A program made the translations under genes and the position numbers. The notes below the pieces were generated by a model. The model searched no databases. It was not told the DNA's origin and was given only the letters and a program-made list of their open reading frames with translations. A DNA stretch of 64,000 nucleotides, taken from assembly GCF_039595395.1 (NCBI RefSeq), contig NZ_JBCNLP010000001.1, positions 1,426,001 through 1,490,000 on the forward strand, read 5' to 3'. Shown piece after piece: positions 7,464 through 15,671 of this stretch. Source of the DNA: Novosphingobium sp. (lineage in GTDB: Bacteria > Pseudomonadota > Alphaproteobacteria > Sphingomonadales > Sphingomonadaceae). Positions within the stretch are counted from its first letter, which is position 1; every line of letters begins with the position of its first letter.

Positions 7464-8633
7464 ATGAAGACCCAGGTCGCCATCATTGGCGCGGGGCCCG
7501 CCGGTATGTTGCTGGGCCATCTGCTCAAGGCGGAGGGTGTCGATTGCGTCGTGCTGGAGCGTCAGACCGGCGATTACGTGCTGGGGCGCATCCGCGCGGG
7601 CGTGCTGGAAGAGATCACCGTCAGCCTGATGCAGCGGCTGGGGCTGGACCAGCGGCTGAAGGCCGAAGGTCTGGTGGAGGACGGCTTCAACCTTGCCGAT
7701 GGCGAGCGGCTAATCCGCATCGATATTGCCAATCTGACCGGCAAGCACGTCACCGTCTATGGCCAGACCGAGATCACCCGCGACCTGATGGAAGCGGCCC
7801 CCTCGCGCGGGCTGGAGGTGATCTATCAGGCCGGCGATGTCGCGCTGCACGGGATCGACAGCGATGCGCCCTATGTCACTTTCACGGCAGACGGCGTCGA
7901 AAAGCGCCTTGATGCACGCTTTATCGTGGGCTGCGACGGCTATCACGGCCCCAGCCGCAAGGCCATTCCGGCCGGCGCCGCGCAGGAGTTCGAGCGGGTC
8001 TATCCCTTCGGCTGGCTGGGCATTCTGGCCGATGTGAAGCCCTGCTATCATGAGCTGATCTATGCCAACCACGAGCGCGGTTTTGCTCTGGCCAGCATGC
8101 GCAGCCCGACGCGCAGCCGCTATTACGTCGATGTGCCGCTGACCGAAAAGGTCGAGGACTGGACCGACGACCGCCTCTGGGACGAACTGGCCACCCGCCT
8201 TGGCCCTCAGGCCGCTGCGGGCATGACGCGCGGCCCGAGCATCGAGAAGTCGATCGCCCCGTTGCGCTCCTATGTCTTCGGGCTGATGCGCCATGGCAGC
8301 CTGCTGCTCTGCGGAGACGCCGCGCATATCGTGCCGCCCACAGGAGCCAAGGGCCTCAATCTGGCCGCCAGCGATGTGCATTACGCCGCCGAGGCCTTGA
8401 CCGCCTTCTTCCGCAAGCAGGATGGCGAGGGTGTGGCGCGCTATTCCGACAAGGCGCTGGCCCGCGTGTGGAAGGCGGAGCGGTTCAGCTGGTCGCTTAC
8501 CAAGCTGATGCACCGCTTCCCCGAGGATGGCCCCTTCGAGCGCGCCATGCAGGTGGCCGAGTTGGACTATATCTCCACCAGCAAGGCGGCGCAGACCTCG
8601 ATTGCGGAAAATTACGTGGGCCTGCCGGTCTGA
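7464..8633 (+). CDS. pobA: 4-hydroxybenzoate 3-monooxygenase
   Basis: 389 aa, the standard length for p-hydroxybenzoate hydroxylase. It uses FAD and NAD(P)H to make protocatechuate. Visible: the N-terminal FAD Rossmann motif GAGPAG (about residues 9-14), the conserved RIRAG.LE stretch (about 42-48), the DG motif VGCDGYHGPSR, and the C-terminal FAD loop GDAAHIVPPTGAKGLNLA (about 285-302) with the Pro-Pro characteristic of PobA. ATG 7464 follows AGGAGAGAGG. The protein is highly typical. It would supply protocatechuate to ring-cleavage genes that are not in this window. Confidence 0.95.
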   Translation: MKTQVAIIGAGPAGMLLGHLLKAEGVDCVVLERQTGDYVLGRIRAGVLEEITVSLMQRLGLDQRLKAEGLVEDGFNLADGERLIRIDIANLTGKHVTVYGQTEITRDLMEAAPSRGLEVIYQAGDVALHGIDSDAPYVTFTADGVEKRLDARFIVGCDGYHGPSRKAIPAGAAQEFERVYPFGWLGILADVKPCYHELIYANHERGFALASMRSPTRSRYYVDVPLTEKVEDWTDDRLWDELATRLGPQAAAGMTRGPSIEKSIAPLRSYVFGLMRHGSLLLCGDAAHIVPPTGAKGLNLAASDVHYAAEALTAFFRKQDGEGVARYSDKALARVWKAERFSWSLTKLMHRFPEDGPFERAMQVAELDYISTSKAAQTSIAENYVGLPV

Positions 8634-8640
8634 CAGAAAC

Positions 8641-8663
8641 GGGGGCGTCATGCGGCGTCCCCC
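8641..8663 (+). terminator. GC-rich hairpin downstream of pobA
   Basis: GGGGGCG (8641-8647) can pair with CGTCCCCC (8656-8663) with one bulged T, starting 8 nt after the pobA stop. It lacks a T-tract, so it may be an inefficient or Rho-assisted terminator. Confidence 0.4.
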
Positions 8664-8837
8664 GCCTATCGACCTGAAACGGTGCGCGGCGGTTGGTTAA
8701 TACCATGAACAGATGCCGCACACCTCGATGATATTCTCTGAAACGACTTGAAAAACATTCTGAAATGATATGATCTCCGGCGCGGGATAGGTGGGGCGCT
8801 GTGCGGCCCGTCATCGCCTTGTCCCGGAGAGTTTGCG

Positions 8838-11741
8838 ATGAGCCTGCCGGTTTTGCGTCCCTCGACTGCCTCCGCTTTCCCCAAGACCACACCCCGATCC
8901 AGACGATCCGCTTTCCGCATGGCGCTGCTGCCGATGCTGCTGGCGTCCGGCGCGGGGGCGGCATGGGCGGGAGACCAGCCGCTTTACCAGCCTGCGCCCG
9001 ACTGGGTGGTGCCCACGCCTCAGGCCGATGCCGCGGGCACCGCGCCGGGCCAGCCCACGCTGCGCACCTTCGATGTGCAGAAGCGCATCGATCATGGCGA
9101 GGTCTGGACCTATGTCGTCACCGCTTTCCATGTCGACACGCCCGAGGGACTGGCCTCGATGGGCACCTCCAAGCTGCAATGGTCGCCTGATCATGGCGAT
9201 CTCATCATCCATGGCGTTACCATCCTGCGCGGGGGCAAGCGGATCGATGTGATGGCCTCGGGCGCGCGCTACACCGTGCTGCGACGTGAGGCGAAGCTGG
9301 AATCGCTGCAGCTTGACGGCACGCTGACCGCGACGCTCTCGATCGAGGGGCTGCAGGTGGGCGATATCGTCGAGACCCGCTTCTCCACCACCCAGAAGGA
9401 TGCCGCGCTGCAGGGCCATGTCAGCACGGCGACGCAACTGCTGCCTCAGCCGATGCAACTTGGCTTCGGGCGGGCGCGGGTGCTGTGGAGGGATGGCGAC
9501 AAGGTCCGCTGGAAGACCTATCTGGAAGGCGTCACGCCGACCGAAAGCGAGATCAAAAACAACGGGGCCGGCTGGCACGAATGGCAGGTGTCGTTGCCCG
9601 TCGCCAAACAGCCCGATGCCGCCCCGCAGGCGCCCGACCGCTACAAGATCCAGACCGCCGCCGATTTCACCGATTTCGCCGATTGGGCGGACATCAGCCG
9701 CACCATGGCGCCGCTCTACCGGATCGACACGCCCTCCGCCGCGATCAAGCCGGGCGGCGATCTGGATCAGGAAATCGCCCGCATCGCGGCGGCCAGCACC
9801 GATCCGCGCCGCCGCACGGCTCTGGCGCTGCAACTGGTGCAGGACAAGGTGCGCTATTTCGCGGTCTCGATGAATGGCGGCAATCTGGTGCCCCAGACCC
9901 CCGAGCAGAGCTGGGCGCTGCGCTATGGCGACTGCAAGGCCAAGACGCTGTTGCTGCTGGCGGTGCTCCACAAGCTGGGCATCGAGGCGGAGGCGGCCCT
10001 GGCCGGTCTGCAGAATGGCGACCGCATCCAGGGCAGCCTGCCCACCGTGACGGCGTTCGACCATGTGATGGTGCTGGCCCATGTCGGCGGCGCGACCTTG
10101 TGGCTCGACGGCACCGGGCTGGGCAGCCGCGAGGCCGATCTCGACGATGTGCCCGCCTATGGCTGGGTGCTGCCGGTGCGCGCCAAGGGTGCCGATCTGC
10201 TTCAGGCCCCGGCGCGGCCGCCCGCGCGGCCCACGGCGCAGGTGCATTACGATGTCGACATGCGCTCCGGCATCGGCATGCTTTCAACCTTCAAGGTCAG
10301 CCTGGTGATGCGCGGCGGCGGGATCGGCGTCATCAGCACGGCGCTGGCCAATCTGGATCAGGAGGGCAGGGCGCAGATCCTGCGCACCATCCTGACCGGC
10401 GTGCAGGGCAACACGCAGAGCCGCCGTATCTTTGTCGAGCCGCAGTTCAGCTATGACGCGGCTGCCGGAACCGGCACGATCACCGCCAGCGGCGTGGTGC
10501 TCTCGAACTGGACCCGCGCCGACAGCCGCTACAGCTTCGATCCGCGGCTGGTGCAGCCCGACAGCTTTCCCGACCGCTCGCGCACCATCTGGCAGGCGAT
10601 CCCCGTCTCGCTGGGCAAGCCGCAATATGGCCTGACCGAGGAGACTTTCGTGCTGCCCGGCCAGGGCAAGGGCATCGTCATGCAGGGCGAGGCCGATGTG
10701 AAGCGGCCTTTCCCCTCGGGAGGCAGCAGCCGGGTCCATGCCGAATTGCGCGACGGGGTATGGCATCTGGCGATGGAGCATCAACGCGGCGGAGGCGAGA
10801 TGCCTGCCGCCGACATTCCCGCCATGCGCCGTCAGGATGCCGATTTCATCGCCCGCCTGCCGCGCCTGCGCACCGATGCGGGCTATCCGGCGCCATGGCA
10901 GGCGGTCGAGTCGGGCAAGCGTGACCATCTCTTCGACACCGCCGAGGGGCTGCTGACCCGCTGGATCGCGGAAAAACCCGATGAGGCCGAGCGCTATCGC
11001 CTGCGCGCCGCTTTCTACAGCGAGATTTTCGAGCGGCAGAAGGCTATCGCCGATCTCGACAAGGCGCTGACGCTGAAAGGCGACCGGCAGTTCTATCTGC
11101 AGCGCGCCATTCTTCATGAACAGCTTGACGACAAGCAGCATGCGGTCGCCGACCTGAAATCGGCCTATGATCTCGACCCTTCGGATCTGGTGACCGTCAG
11201 CCGCCTGTCCTACATTCAGGCCTGGGCGGGCGGCGCCGATGAGGCGCTGGCGCGGCTCGACGGCCTGCTGGTCAATGGCGGCGAGAAGGAGCCCTTCTAT
11301 CTCGCCCGCAAGGCCGAGGTGCTGGCGCGGCGCGGCGATGCCACGGGCGCGGTGGCGGCGATGGATAGCGCGCTGGAGCGGCGCTCGGGCAATGCGGTGC
11401 TGCTGGCGGATCGCTGCTGGGTGAAGGCGCTGCTCAATGTCGATCTCGACAATGCGCTGGGTGATTGCAACCGTGCGATCCAGATTGGCGTGAACAACAC
11501 TGCCGCGCCGCTCAACAGCCGGGGGCTGATCCAGTTGCGCCAGCATCACGCCAAGGAGGCGGTGGCCGATTTCACCGAGGCGCTTGACCAGCGGCCCGGC
11601 AATGCGGTCGATTATTTCATGCGGGCGCTGGCCCGGCGTGAGGCGGGCGATGGCGAGGCGGCCAAACGCGATCTGGCCTCGGCCCGGTTGCTCAACCCGG
11701 CGATCGACCAACTCTATGCCAGCTTCGGTCTGCGCTGGTAG
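8838..11741 (+). CDS. DUF3857 / transglutaminase-like protein with TPR repeats, exported
   Basis: 967 aa. A basic N-terminus and hydrophobic stretch ending in ASGAGAAWA (about residues 35-44) indicate a signal peptide. A DUF3857 beta-rich domain follows (about 60-260), then a transglutaminase-like domain whose catalytic Cys is seen in SWALRYGDCKAKTLLLLAVL (about 355-374) with a downstream His in FDHVMVLAHVG and an Asp in WLDGTGLG. The C-terminal third (about 690-967) consists of TPR-like helices (KAIADLDKALTLKGD, HAVADLKSAYDLDP, EAVADFTEALDQRPGN). Members of this family are periplasmic and of unknown substrate; a cysteine-protease or transpeptidase-like role is plausible. An AT-rich segment around 8745-8775 (TTGAAA ... 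TATGAT, spacing about 15) may be its promoter. Confidence 0.85.
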   Translation: MSLPVLRPSTASAFPKTTPRSRRSAFRMALLPMLLASGAGAAWAGDQPLYQPAPDWVVPTPQADAAGTAPGQPTLRTFDVQKRIDHGEVWTYVVTAFHVDTPEGLASMGTSKLQWSPDHGDLIIHGVTILRGGKRIDVMASGARYTVLRREAKLESLQLDGTLTATLSIEGLQVGDIVETRFSTTQKDAALQGHVSTATQLLPQPMQLGFGRARVLWRDGDKVRWKTYLEGVTPTESEIKNNGAGWHEWQVSLPVAKQPDAAPQAPDRYKIQTAADFTDFADWADISRTMAPLYRIDTPSAAIKPGGDLDQEIARIAAASTDPRRRTALALQLVQDKVRYFAVSMNGGNLVPQTPEQSWALRYGDCKAKTLLLLAVLHKLGIEAEAALAGLQNGDRIQGSLPTVTAFDHVMVLAHVGGATLWLDGTGLGSREADLDDVPAYGWVLPVRAKGADLLQAPARPPARPTAQVHYDVDMRSGIGMLSTFKVSLVMRGGGIGVISTALANLDQEGRAQILRTILTGVQGNTQSRRIFVEPQFSYDAAAGTGTITASGVVLSNWTRADSRYSFDPRLVQPDSFPDRSRTIWQAIPVSLGKPQYGLTEETFVLPGQGKGIVMQGEADVKRPFPSGGSSRVHAELRDGVWHLAMEHQRGGGEMPAADIPAMRRQDADFIARLPRLRTDAGYPAPWQAVESGKRDHLFDTAEGLLTRWIAEKPDEAERYRLRAAFYSEIFERQKAIADLDKALTLKGDRQFYLQRAILHEQLDDKQHAVADLKSAYDLDPSDLVTVSRLSYIQAWAGGADEALARLDGLLVNGGEKEPFYLARKAEVLARRGDATGAVAAMDSALERRSGNAVLLADRCWVKALLNVDLDNALGDCNRAIQIGVNNTAAPLNSRGLIQLRQHHAKEAVADFTEALDQRPGNAVDYFMRALARREAGDGEAAKRDLASARLLNPAIDQLYASFGLRW

Positions 11742-11816
11742 GCGCCGGGCGGGAAAGCTGCCGGTCTATGGAACTTCCCGCCCCGGCATGACCTCCATCT
11801 CGGGAGTGGAGGAAAG

Positions 11817-12590
11817 GTGCGTGTCATGTTGACCCAATTGCCCGGAACGGATGATCTGATTGCCCTCTCGATCGAGGGCGGGCTGGACAAAGCGGATGTC
11901 GAGCGGGCGATGGCCCTGCTCGACGCCGCTCTGGAGCGTGGGGGGAAGGTCCATCTCTTTGTCGAGGTGAAGGGCTTTACCGGCATGCCGCTGGATGCGT
12001 GGCTCGCCGATCTGGGGCATGGGTTTCGTTATCTGACGCGGCTGAAACAGTTCGGGCGGGTGGCGATCGTCAGCGACCAGAACTGGATCAGGGCCACCTC
12101 GCGCCTGGAAAGCATGCTGCTGCCTTTCGTCACCTATCAGGTCTACATGCCCGAGCAGCGCGACCATGCGCTCGCCTGGGCCAAGGGTGAGGTGCCCGAG
12201 CCCACCCCGCCGGTGCTGACCATCACGGGCCCTGAGCCGGACGGCATCCTCACCTTCGAGGTCGACGGGCGGATCACCTCGGAAGCGGTCGAGGCCTTTG
12301 CCGCCCATATCGCCGGGCTGGCGCTGGCGGATCGCTCGCTGCGGGTGCTGGCGCGCATCCGCCGTTACGACGGTTTCGATCCGGCGCTGCTGGTCGATCC
12401 GCGCACGCTGGATCTGAAACTGTCGCTGCTCAGCCATGTGGCGCGTTATGCGCTGGTGGGCGGGCCGGACTGGATGGGGCGGCTGGCGACACGCGCCAAT
12501 CCGCTGCTCAAGATGGAGCTGCGCCATTTCCCCGAAGGGCAGGACAGCGCGGCGCGGACATGGCTGCGCGAAGGGGTTGCCCCGGTCTAA
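11817..12590 (+). CDS. SpoIIAA-like (STAS-related) protein, two tandem domains
   Basis: 257 aa, soluble. It appears to hold two copies of the SpoIIAA-like fold (Pfam SpoIIAA-like group): the first about residues 1-122 (DDLIALSIEGGLDKADVE, KVHLFVEVKGFTG, RYLTRLKQFGRVAIV, PFVTYQVYMPEQRDHALAWA), and the second about 135-257 (GILTFEVDGRITSEAVEAF, LRVLARIRRYDGF, LKLSLLSHVARYALVGGPDW, LLKMELRHFPEGQDSAARTWL). Proteins of this family occur near membrane or stress genes and are not characterised enzymatically. GGAGG lies 4 nt before GTG 11817; ATG 11826 is the alternative start. Confidence 0.75.
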   Translation: MRVMLTQLPGTDDLIALSIEGGLDKADVERAMALLDAALERGGKVHLFVEVKGFTGMPLDAWLADLGHGFRYLTRLKQFGRVAIVSDQNWIRATSRLESMLLPFVTYQVYMPEQRDHALAWAKGEVPEPTPPVLTITGPEPDGILTFEVDGRITSEAVEAFAAHIAGLALADRSLRVLARIRRYDGFDPALLVDPRTLDLKLSLLSHVARYALVGGPDWMGRLATRANPLLKMELRHFPEGQDSAARTWLREGVAPV

Positions 12591-12605
12591 AGGGGCTCCG
12601 GCGCC

Positions 12606-13331
12606 TCAGGGCTGGGGCGGGCGCTGGTAACGCCTTTCGCGCAGCGGCTCCTCGCTGGGTTCGACCTCCAGCACCACCTCGCGATAGCCCTGCGAGCCCA
12701 TTTCGGTGGCCAGCACGCGCGCGGTAAAGCCCACGCCCGAGCCATAGATCGCCTCGCGCAGCCAGCTATCGTGCCCGATATAGCCGATCACGCGGCCATG
12801 CAGGTCGACGGCGGCGATGGCCGCATTGTCGTGCGGATTGTCGGCTTCCAGCTCAAGGGTGACGGGGATGCCTTCGCGCAAGGCATTGATGGCCCATTGG
12901 TGATCCTGCTCGCCGGTCAGCCCGATCATGAAGGCGTTGGGGTTGCCGATGCTCTGCACCATGCCGAAGCTTTCCGAATCGCCGGGCAGCAGCGGTTCGT
13001 CGGCGCCCAGCAGCATCGCGGGCTGGGGTTCGGGCGCGGGTGCCGCAGCCGGGGCGGGCGTGAAGACCGGCGGCGCGGGGAACTCGGCCTCGGGCATCGC
13101 TGCTTCGGGCGGGGGCGGCGCCGGGGTGAAGACCGGGGCAGGCGCGATGGGCTCGGGCTGAACCGGCTCCGGCTGCACGATGACAGGCTGCTCGAAAGCG
13201 GGCTGCTCGAAGGCCAGCGGCTCGTCATGGGGTTGCAGGGCCTCGGGGGCCTGCGGTGTCGGCTCTGGAACCTGCGGCGTGGGGTCGCTTTTTGCCCAGC
13301 CTGCAAACAGTCGCTTCAGAAAACCAAACAT
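12606..13331 (-). CDS. HIRAN-domain protein with long proline-rich linker
   Basis: 241 aa. An N-terminal hydrophobic/basic start (MFGFLKRLFAGWAKS) is followed by about 80 residues of Pro/Glu/Gln/Ala-rich low-complexity linker. The C-terminal domain (about residues 125-230) includes VTLELEADNPHDNAAIAAVD and GRVIGYIGHDSWLREAI. The 'E..NPhDnnAi.V....G..iGYi' pattern is that of HIRAN, a domain that binds DNA 3' ends in HLTF-type proteins. No helicase or nuclease domain is attached, so the function is open. It is convergent with the SpoIIAA-like gene (16-bp gap). Confidence 0.65.
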   Translation of the reverse strand: MFGFLKRLFAGWAKSDPTPQVPEPTPQAPEALQPHDEPLAFEQPAFEQPVIVQPEPVQPEPIAPAPVFTPAPPPPEAAMPEAEFPAPPVFTPAPAAAPAPEPQPAMLLGADEPLLPGDSESFGMVQSIGNPNAFMIGLTGEQDHQWAINALREGIPVTLELEADNPHDNAAIAAVDLHGRVIGYIGHDSWLREAIYGSGVGFTARVLATEMGSQGYREVVLEVEPSEEPLRERRYQRPPQP

Positions 13332-13684
13332 GCTTCTTCCCTTCGCATCGCCCGTTCCACGCAGATTCAGCGCGGCGATGTCGGTTGCCGATATGCGCCC
13401 AGCTCGGGGCGATGCAAGCCAAACCCGTGCTTGACAGGCTCAAGCCCGGTTTTGTGCGGTCTTGGCCGCCTGCGCAAGAGCCAGCGGAGAATCGCGATGG
13501 AGTGAGGCACCGAGCCGAAAGCGGAAGAAAACCGGAAAAAGCGTGCCCGGAGGTGGCGCTGAGCCAGATCCCGGCACGCAGGGTTTCGCTTGATCGGGTC
13601 GCATGGATGCAGAGCATCCGGGGAAGAGACGCATCGCGGCGAAGATTGTTCCCGCCTCCGGTCCCCACTTTTTCGCACGATGCT
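13332..13684. other. 353-bp intergenic region with a hairpin and a dispersed-repeat fragment
   Basis: No convincing coding region. It holds an imperfect hairpin (about 13421-13434 with 13440-13452, AAACCCGTGCTTGA against TCAAGCCCGGTTT, one base deleted) and, at its right end, 13658-13687, a 30-bp sequence that recurs at 45520-45549 (27 of 30 identical). The repeat runs into the stop codon of the GST gene. Confidence 0.6.
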
Positions 13685-13687
13685 CTA
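13658..13687. repeat. Dispersed repeat family 2, copy 1 (fragment)
   Basis: Contains CCCCACTTTTTCGCACGATG. It matches 45520-45549 at 27 of 30 positions and overlaps the GST stop codon. Similar 'gcatgatc..gaaaaagtgggaaccgg' elements are common between genes in alphaproteobacteria; this looks like a Sphingomonadales variant. Confidence 0.6.
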
Positions 13688-14383
13688 ACCCACCACCTTG
13701 CGCAATGAAGCCTCGATCTGGCCGCCGCACCAGGCATCGCCGTAAAGCGCGCGGCTGGTCCGGCCGAGGCGCTCCAGCGCGGGCAGGGCCTGCATGCGGC
13801 GAGTCAGGCCCGCGATCTGCGGTGCGCTCTGCTCCAGCATCGTGGCCAGCGTGGGAAAACGCTCGCCCATCGTCGCCCAGAGTGTGGCGGTGACGATATC
13901 GGCGACGCCTGCCTCGGGCGTGCCCAGCAGGAAGCCTGCATCGTTCTTCAGCCCATGGCGCTCACCGATCGCGGCAAAGATCGCCATCCAGCGCTGCAGG
14001 CGCGGCACAAAGGCATCCCATGAGGCCCGGTCCCACATCTGGCTGCCGCCGTCGCGGGTCATCTCATCGAGCACATCATTGGCGTCATTGACCACCTTGG
14101 CCGTCAGCGCCCGGCCAGCGGGCGAGGCAGGCAGCAGGCCCAGCGTCTCACCCAGATAGAGCGCGATCGCGGGCATCTGGGCCAGGGCGACATCATGCAC
14201 ATGGTTAATCAGCAGAGGCGGCCCCACGAAAGGGCAGGGTTGCTCGCCGGGGGCCTGTTCCATCAGCGTGACAATCTCTTCGGGGTCATGCTCGCGCCAA
14301 TCCTTGCCCGCAAAGGACAGGATCGCCCGGATAAACTGGCCGCGAAAGGGCACGGGCCAGTAATAGAGGTCATACTCAGCCAT
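13685..14383 (-). CDS. Glutathione S-transferase family protein
   Basis: 232 aa. It has a thioredoxin-fold N-terminus (YDLYYWPVPFRGQFIRAILSFAGKDW, residues 4-29, with the Tyr/Pro pattern of a GST G-site and VGPPLLINHVHDVALAQMPAIALYLGETLGL covering the cis-Pro and the Glu/Ser-type GSH contact region) and an all-helical C-terminus (about 90-232). The start overlaps the end of the upstream MHS transporter gene by 8 bp, so it is translationally linked to the ergothioneine cluster. It may detoxify electrophiles or handle thiol/ergothioneine conjugates; the latter is inference only. Confidence 0.8.
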   Translation of the reverse strand: MAEYDLYYWPVPFRGQFIRAILSFAGKDWREHDPEEIVTLMEQAPGEQPCPFVGPPLLINHVHDVALAQMPAIALYLGETLGLLPASPAGRALTAKVVNDANDVLDEMTRDGGSQMWDRASWDAFVPRLQRWMAIFAAIGERHGLKNDAGFLLGTPEAGVADIVTATLWATMGERFPTLATMLEQSAPQIAGLTRRMQALPALERLGRTSRALYGDAWCGGQIEASLRKVVG

Positions 14384-15671
14384 GCGATGTCCTCATCATG
14401 CCGCCAGACGCGCGGCGGGCGGTTTCGGGGGCATGCAGCAGCACCGGCGCCACCCCCAGCGCGACCAGAGCGATCAGCGCTCCCGGCACGGCGGGCCAAT
14501 GCGTGGCGGCCAGCAGCGCATGGGCGGCATAGGGCGCGGCGCCGCCGAACAGGGCCGTGGCGCTGGTGGCGCCCAGCGCCAGCCCGCTCAGCCGTGTTGA
14601 GGTGGAGAATTGCTCGGCGGTGGCGACGGCGCCCACCGCGCTGACCCCGCCTGCCAGCGCCGCCAGCACGCAGGCGCCGGCAGCGGCGGGAAGCGGGTCG
14701 CCCGAGGCCATCAGGGTGAACATGGCGGCGGGCAGCACCACGCTGCCCGCGCAAAGCGTCAGCAGCACCGGCTTGCGCCCCCAGTGGTCTGATAGCAGGC
14801 CGATCAGCGGTGTTACCGCGATCACCACCACGGCGGCGAGGGTGGAGAGGCCCAGCGCGCTGCTGTCCTGGCGCCAGCCCACGCTGCCCAGATAGGCCGG
14901 GACATAGGTGATGCCCACGTAATAGGTGATCGAGCCGAGCGCTGAAATGGCAAAGCCCCGCGCGATCCCGGCCCGCTCATGGCGCAAGGCGTGGCGCAGG
15001 GGCGAGGTTGCGGATTGCCCCTTGCGGCGCGCTTCCTCGAACAGCGGCGGCTCGGGCAGGGATGAGCGCGCCAGCCAGACCCCGCCCGCCAGCAGCGCGC
15101 CGATCAGGAAGGGGATGCGCCAACCCCATGCGTCGAGGCTGGGCTGATCCATCGCGCCTGCCGTCACTGCGCAGACCGCCACCGCCAGCAGGCCGCCGAC
15201 CTCGCTGGCCGCCGCCGCCAGTGAAGCGACAAGGCCCCGGCGGTGTTCGGGCGCGCCCTCCAGCAGATAGGCGACCACGCCGGTGTATTCGCCGCCCACG
15301 CTAAAGCCCATCACGCAGCGCAGCCCCAGCAGCAGCCCGCCCGCCAGCGGCCCGGCCTGCGCGCGGGTGGGCAGGCAGGCCGTCAGCAGCATGGCCAGCG
15401 TCATCATCGCCATCGAAAGCAGCAGGGTTTGCCGCCGCCCATGCCGGTCGCCCATATGGCCAAAGACCATCGCGCCCAAAGGCCGCATCAGATAGGCGAT
15501 GGCAAAGCCCGCCAGCACCTCGCCCAAGGCCTGTGCGCCGGAGCCGAAAAAGCTGCGCGACAGGATCGTCGCGAAATAGAGATAGAGCGTGAAATCATAC
15601 CACTCCACCACGGTGGAGAGCGCCGCCACCGCCATGGATCGCCGGGATAAGGCCGGAGGTTTTGGGTTCAC
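14376..15671 (-). CDS. MFS transporter, metabolite:H+ symporter (MHS) family, linked to ergothioneine genes
   Basis: 431 aa from GTG 15671, whose codon forms a GTGA overlap with the egtB stop. Twelve hydrophobic segments are predicted by eye. STVVEWYDFTLYLYFA (about residues 18-33) is the TM1 signature of MHS carriers (ProP, KgtP, ShiA family) and GHMGDRHGRRQTLLLS the loop 2-3 motif. MHS proteins take up betaines, dicarboxylates or shikimate. Ergothioneine is itself a betaine, so a role in its import or export, or in supply of hercynine or histidine betaine, fits the position between egtB and the GST gene (inference). An ATG (residue 13, MAVAAL) is an alternative start but would break the overlap. 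Confidence 0.85.
   Translation of the reverse strand: MNPKPPALSRRSMAVAALSTVVEWYDFTLYLYFATILSRSFFGSGAQALGEVLAGFAIAYLMRPLGAMVFGHMGDRHGRRQTLLLSMAMMTLAMLLTACLPTRAQAGPLAGGLLLGLRCVMGFSVGGEYTGVVAYLLEGAPEHRRGLVASLAAAASEVGGLLAVAVCAVTAGAMDQPSLDAWGWRIPFLIGALLAGGVWLARSSLPEPPLFEEARRKGQSATSPLRHALRHERAGIARGFAISALGSITYYVGITYVPAYLGSVGWRQDSSALGLSTLAAVVVIAVTPLIGLLSDHWGRKPVLLTLCAGSVVLPAAMFTLMASGDPLPAAAGACVLAALAGGVSAVGAVATAEQFSTSTRLSGLALGATSATALFGGAAPYAAHALLAATHWPAVPGALIALVALGVAPVLLHAPETARRASGGMMRTSHG

Noticed and set aside
7386..7520. Long start for the AraC regulator at 7520
   Set aside because: It would overlap the 5' end of pobA and adds residues unlike PobR proteins; ATG 7352 or 7385 is more sensible.
8811..11711. 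Two long minus-strand open frames opposite the DUF3857 protein
   Set aside because: The plus-strand protein has a signal peptide, catalytic motif and TPR repeats; the antisense frames have no such features.
13225..13737. Overlapping 100-170 codon open frames in the 13.3-13.7 kb gap
   Set aside because: Several frames on both strands are open at once, none has a good ribosome-binding site or a protein-like composition, and the region contains repeat sequence.
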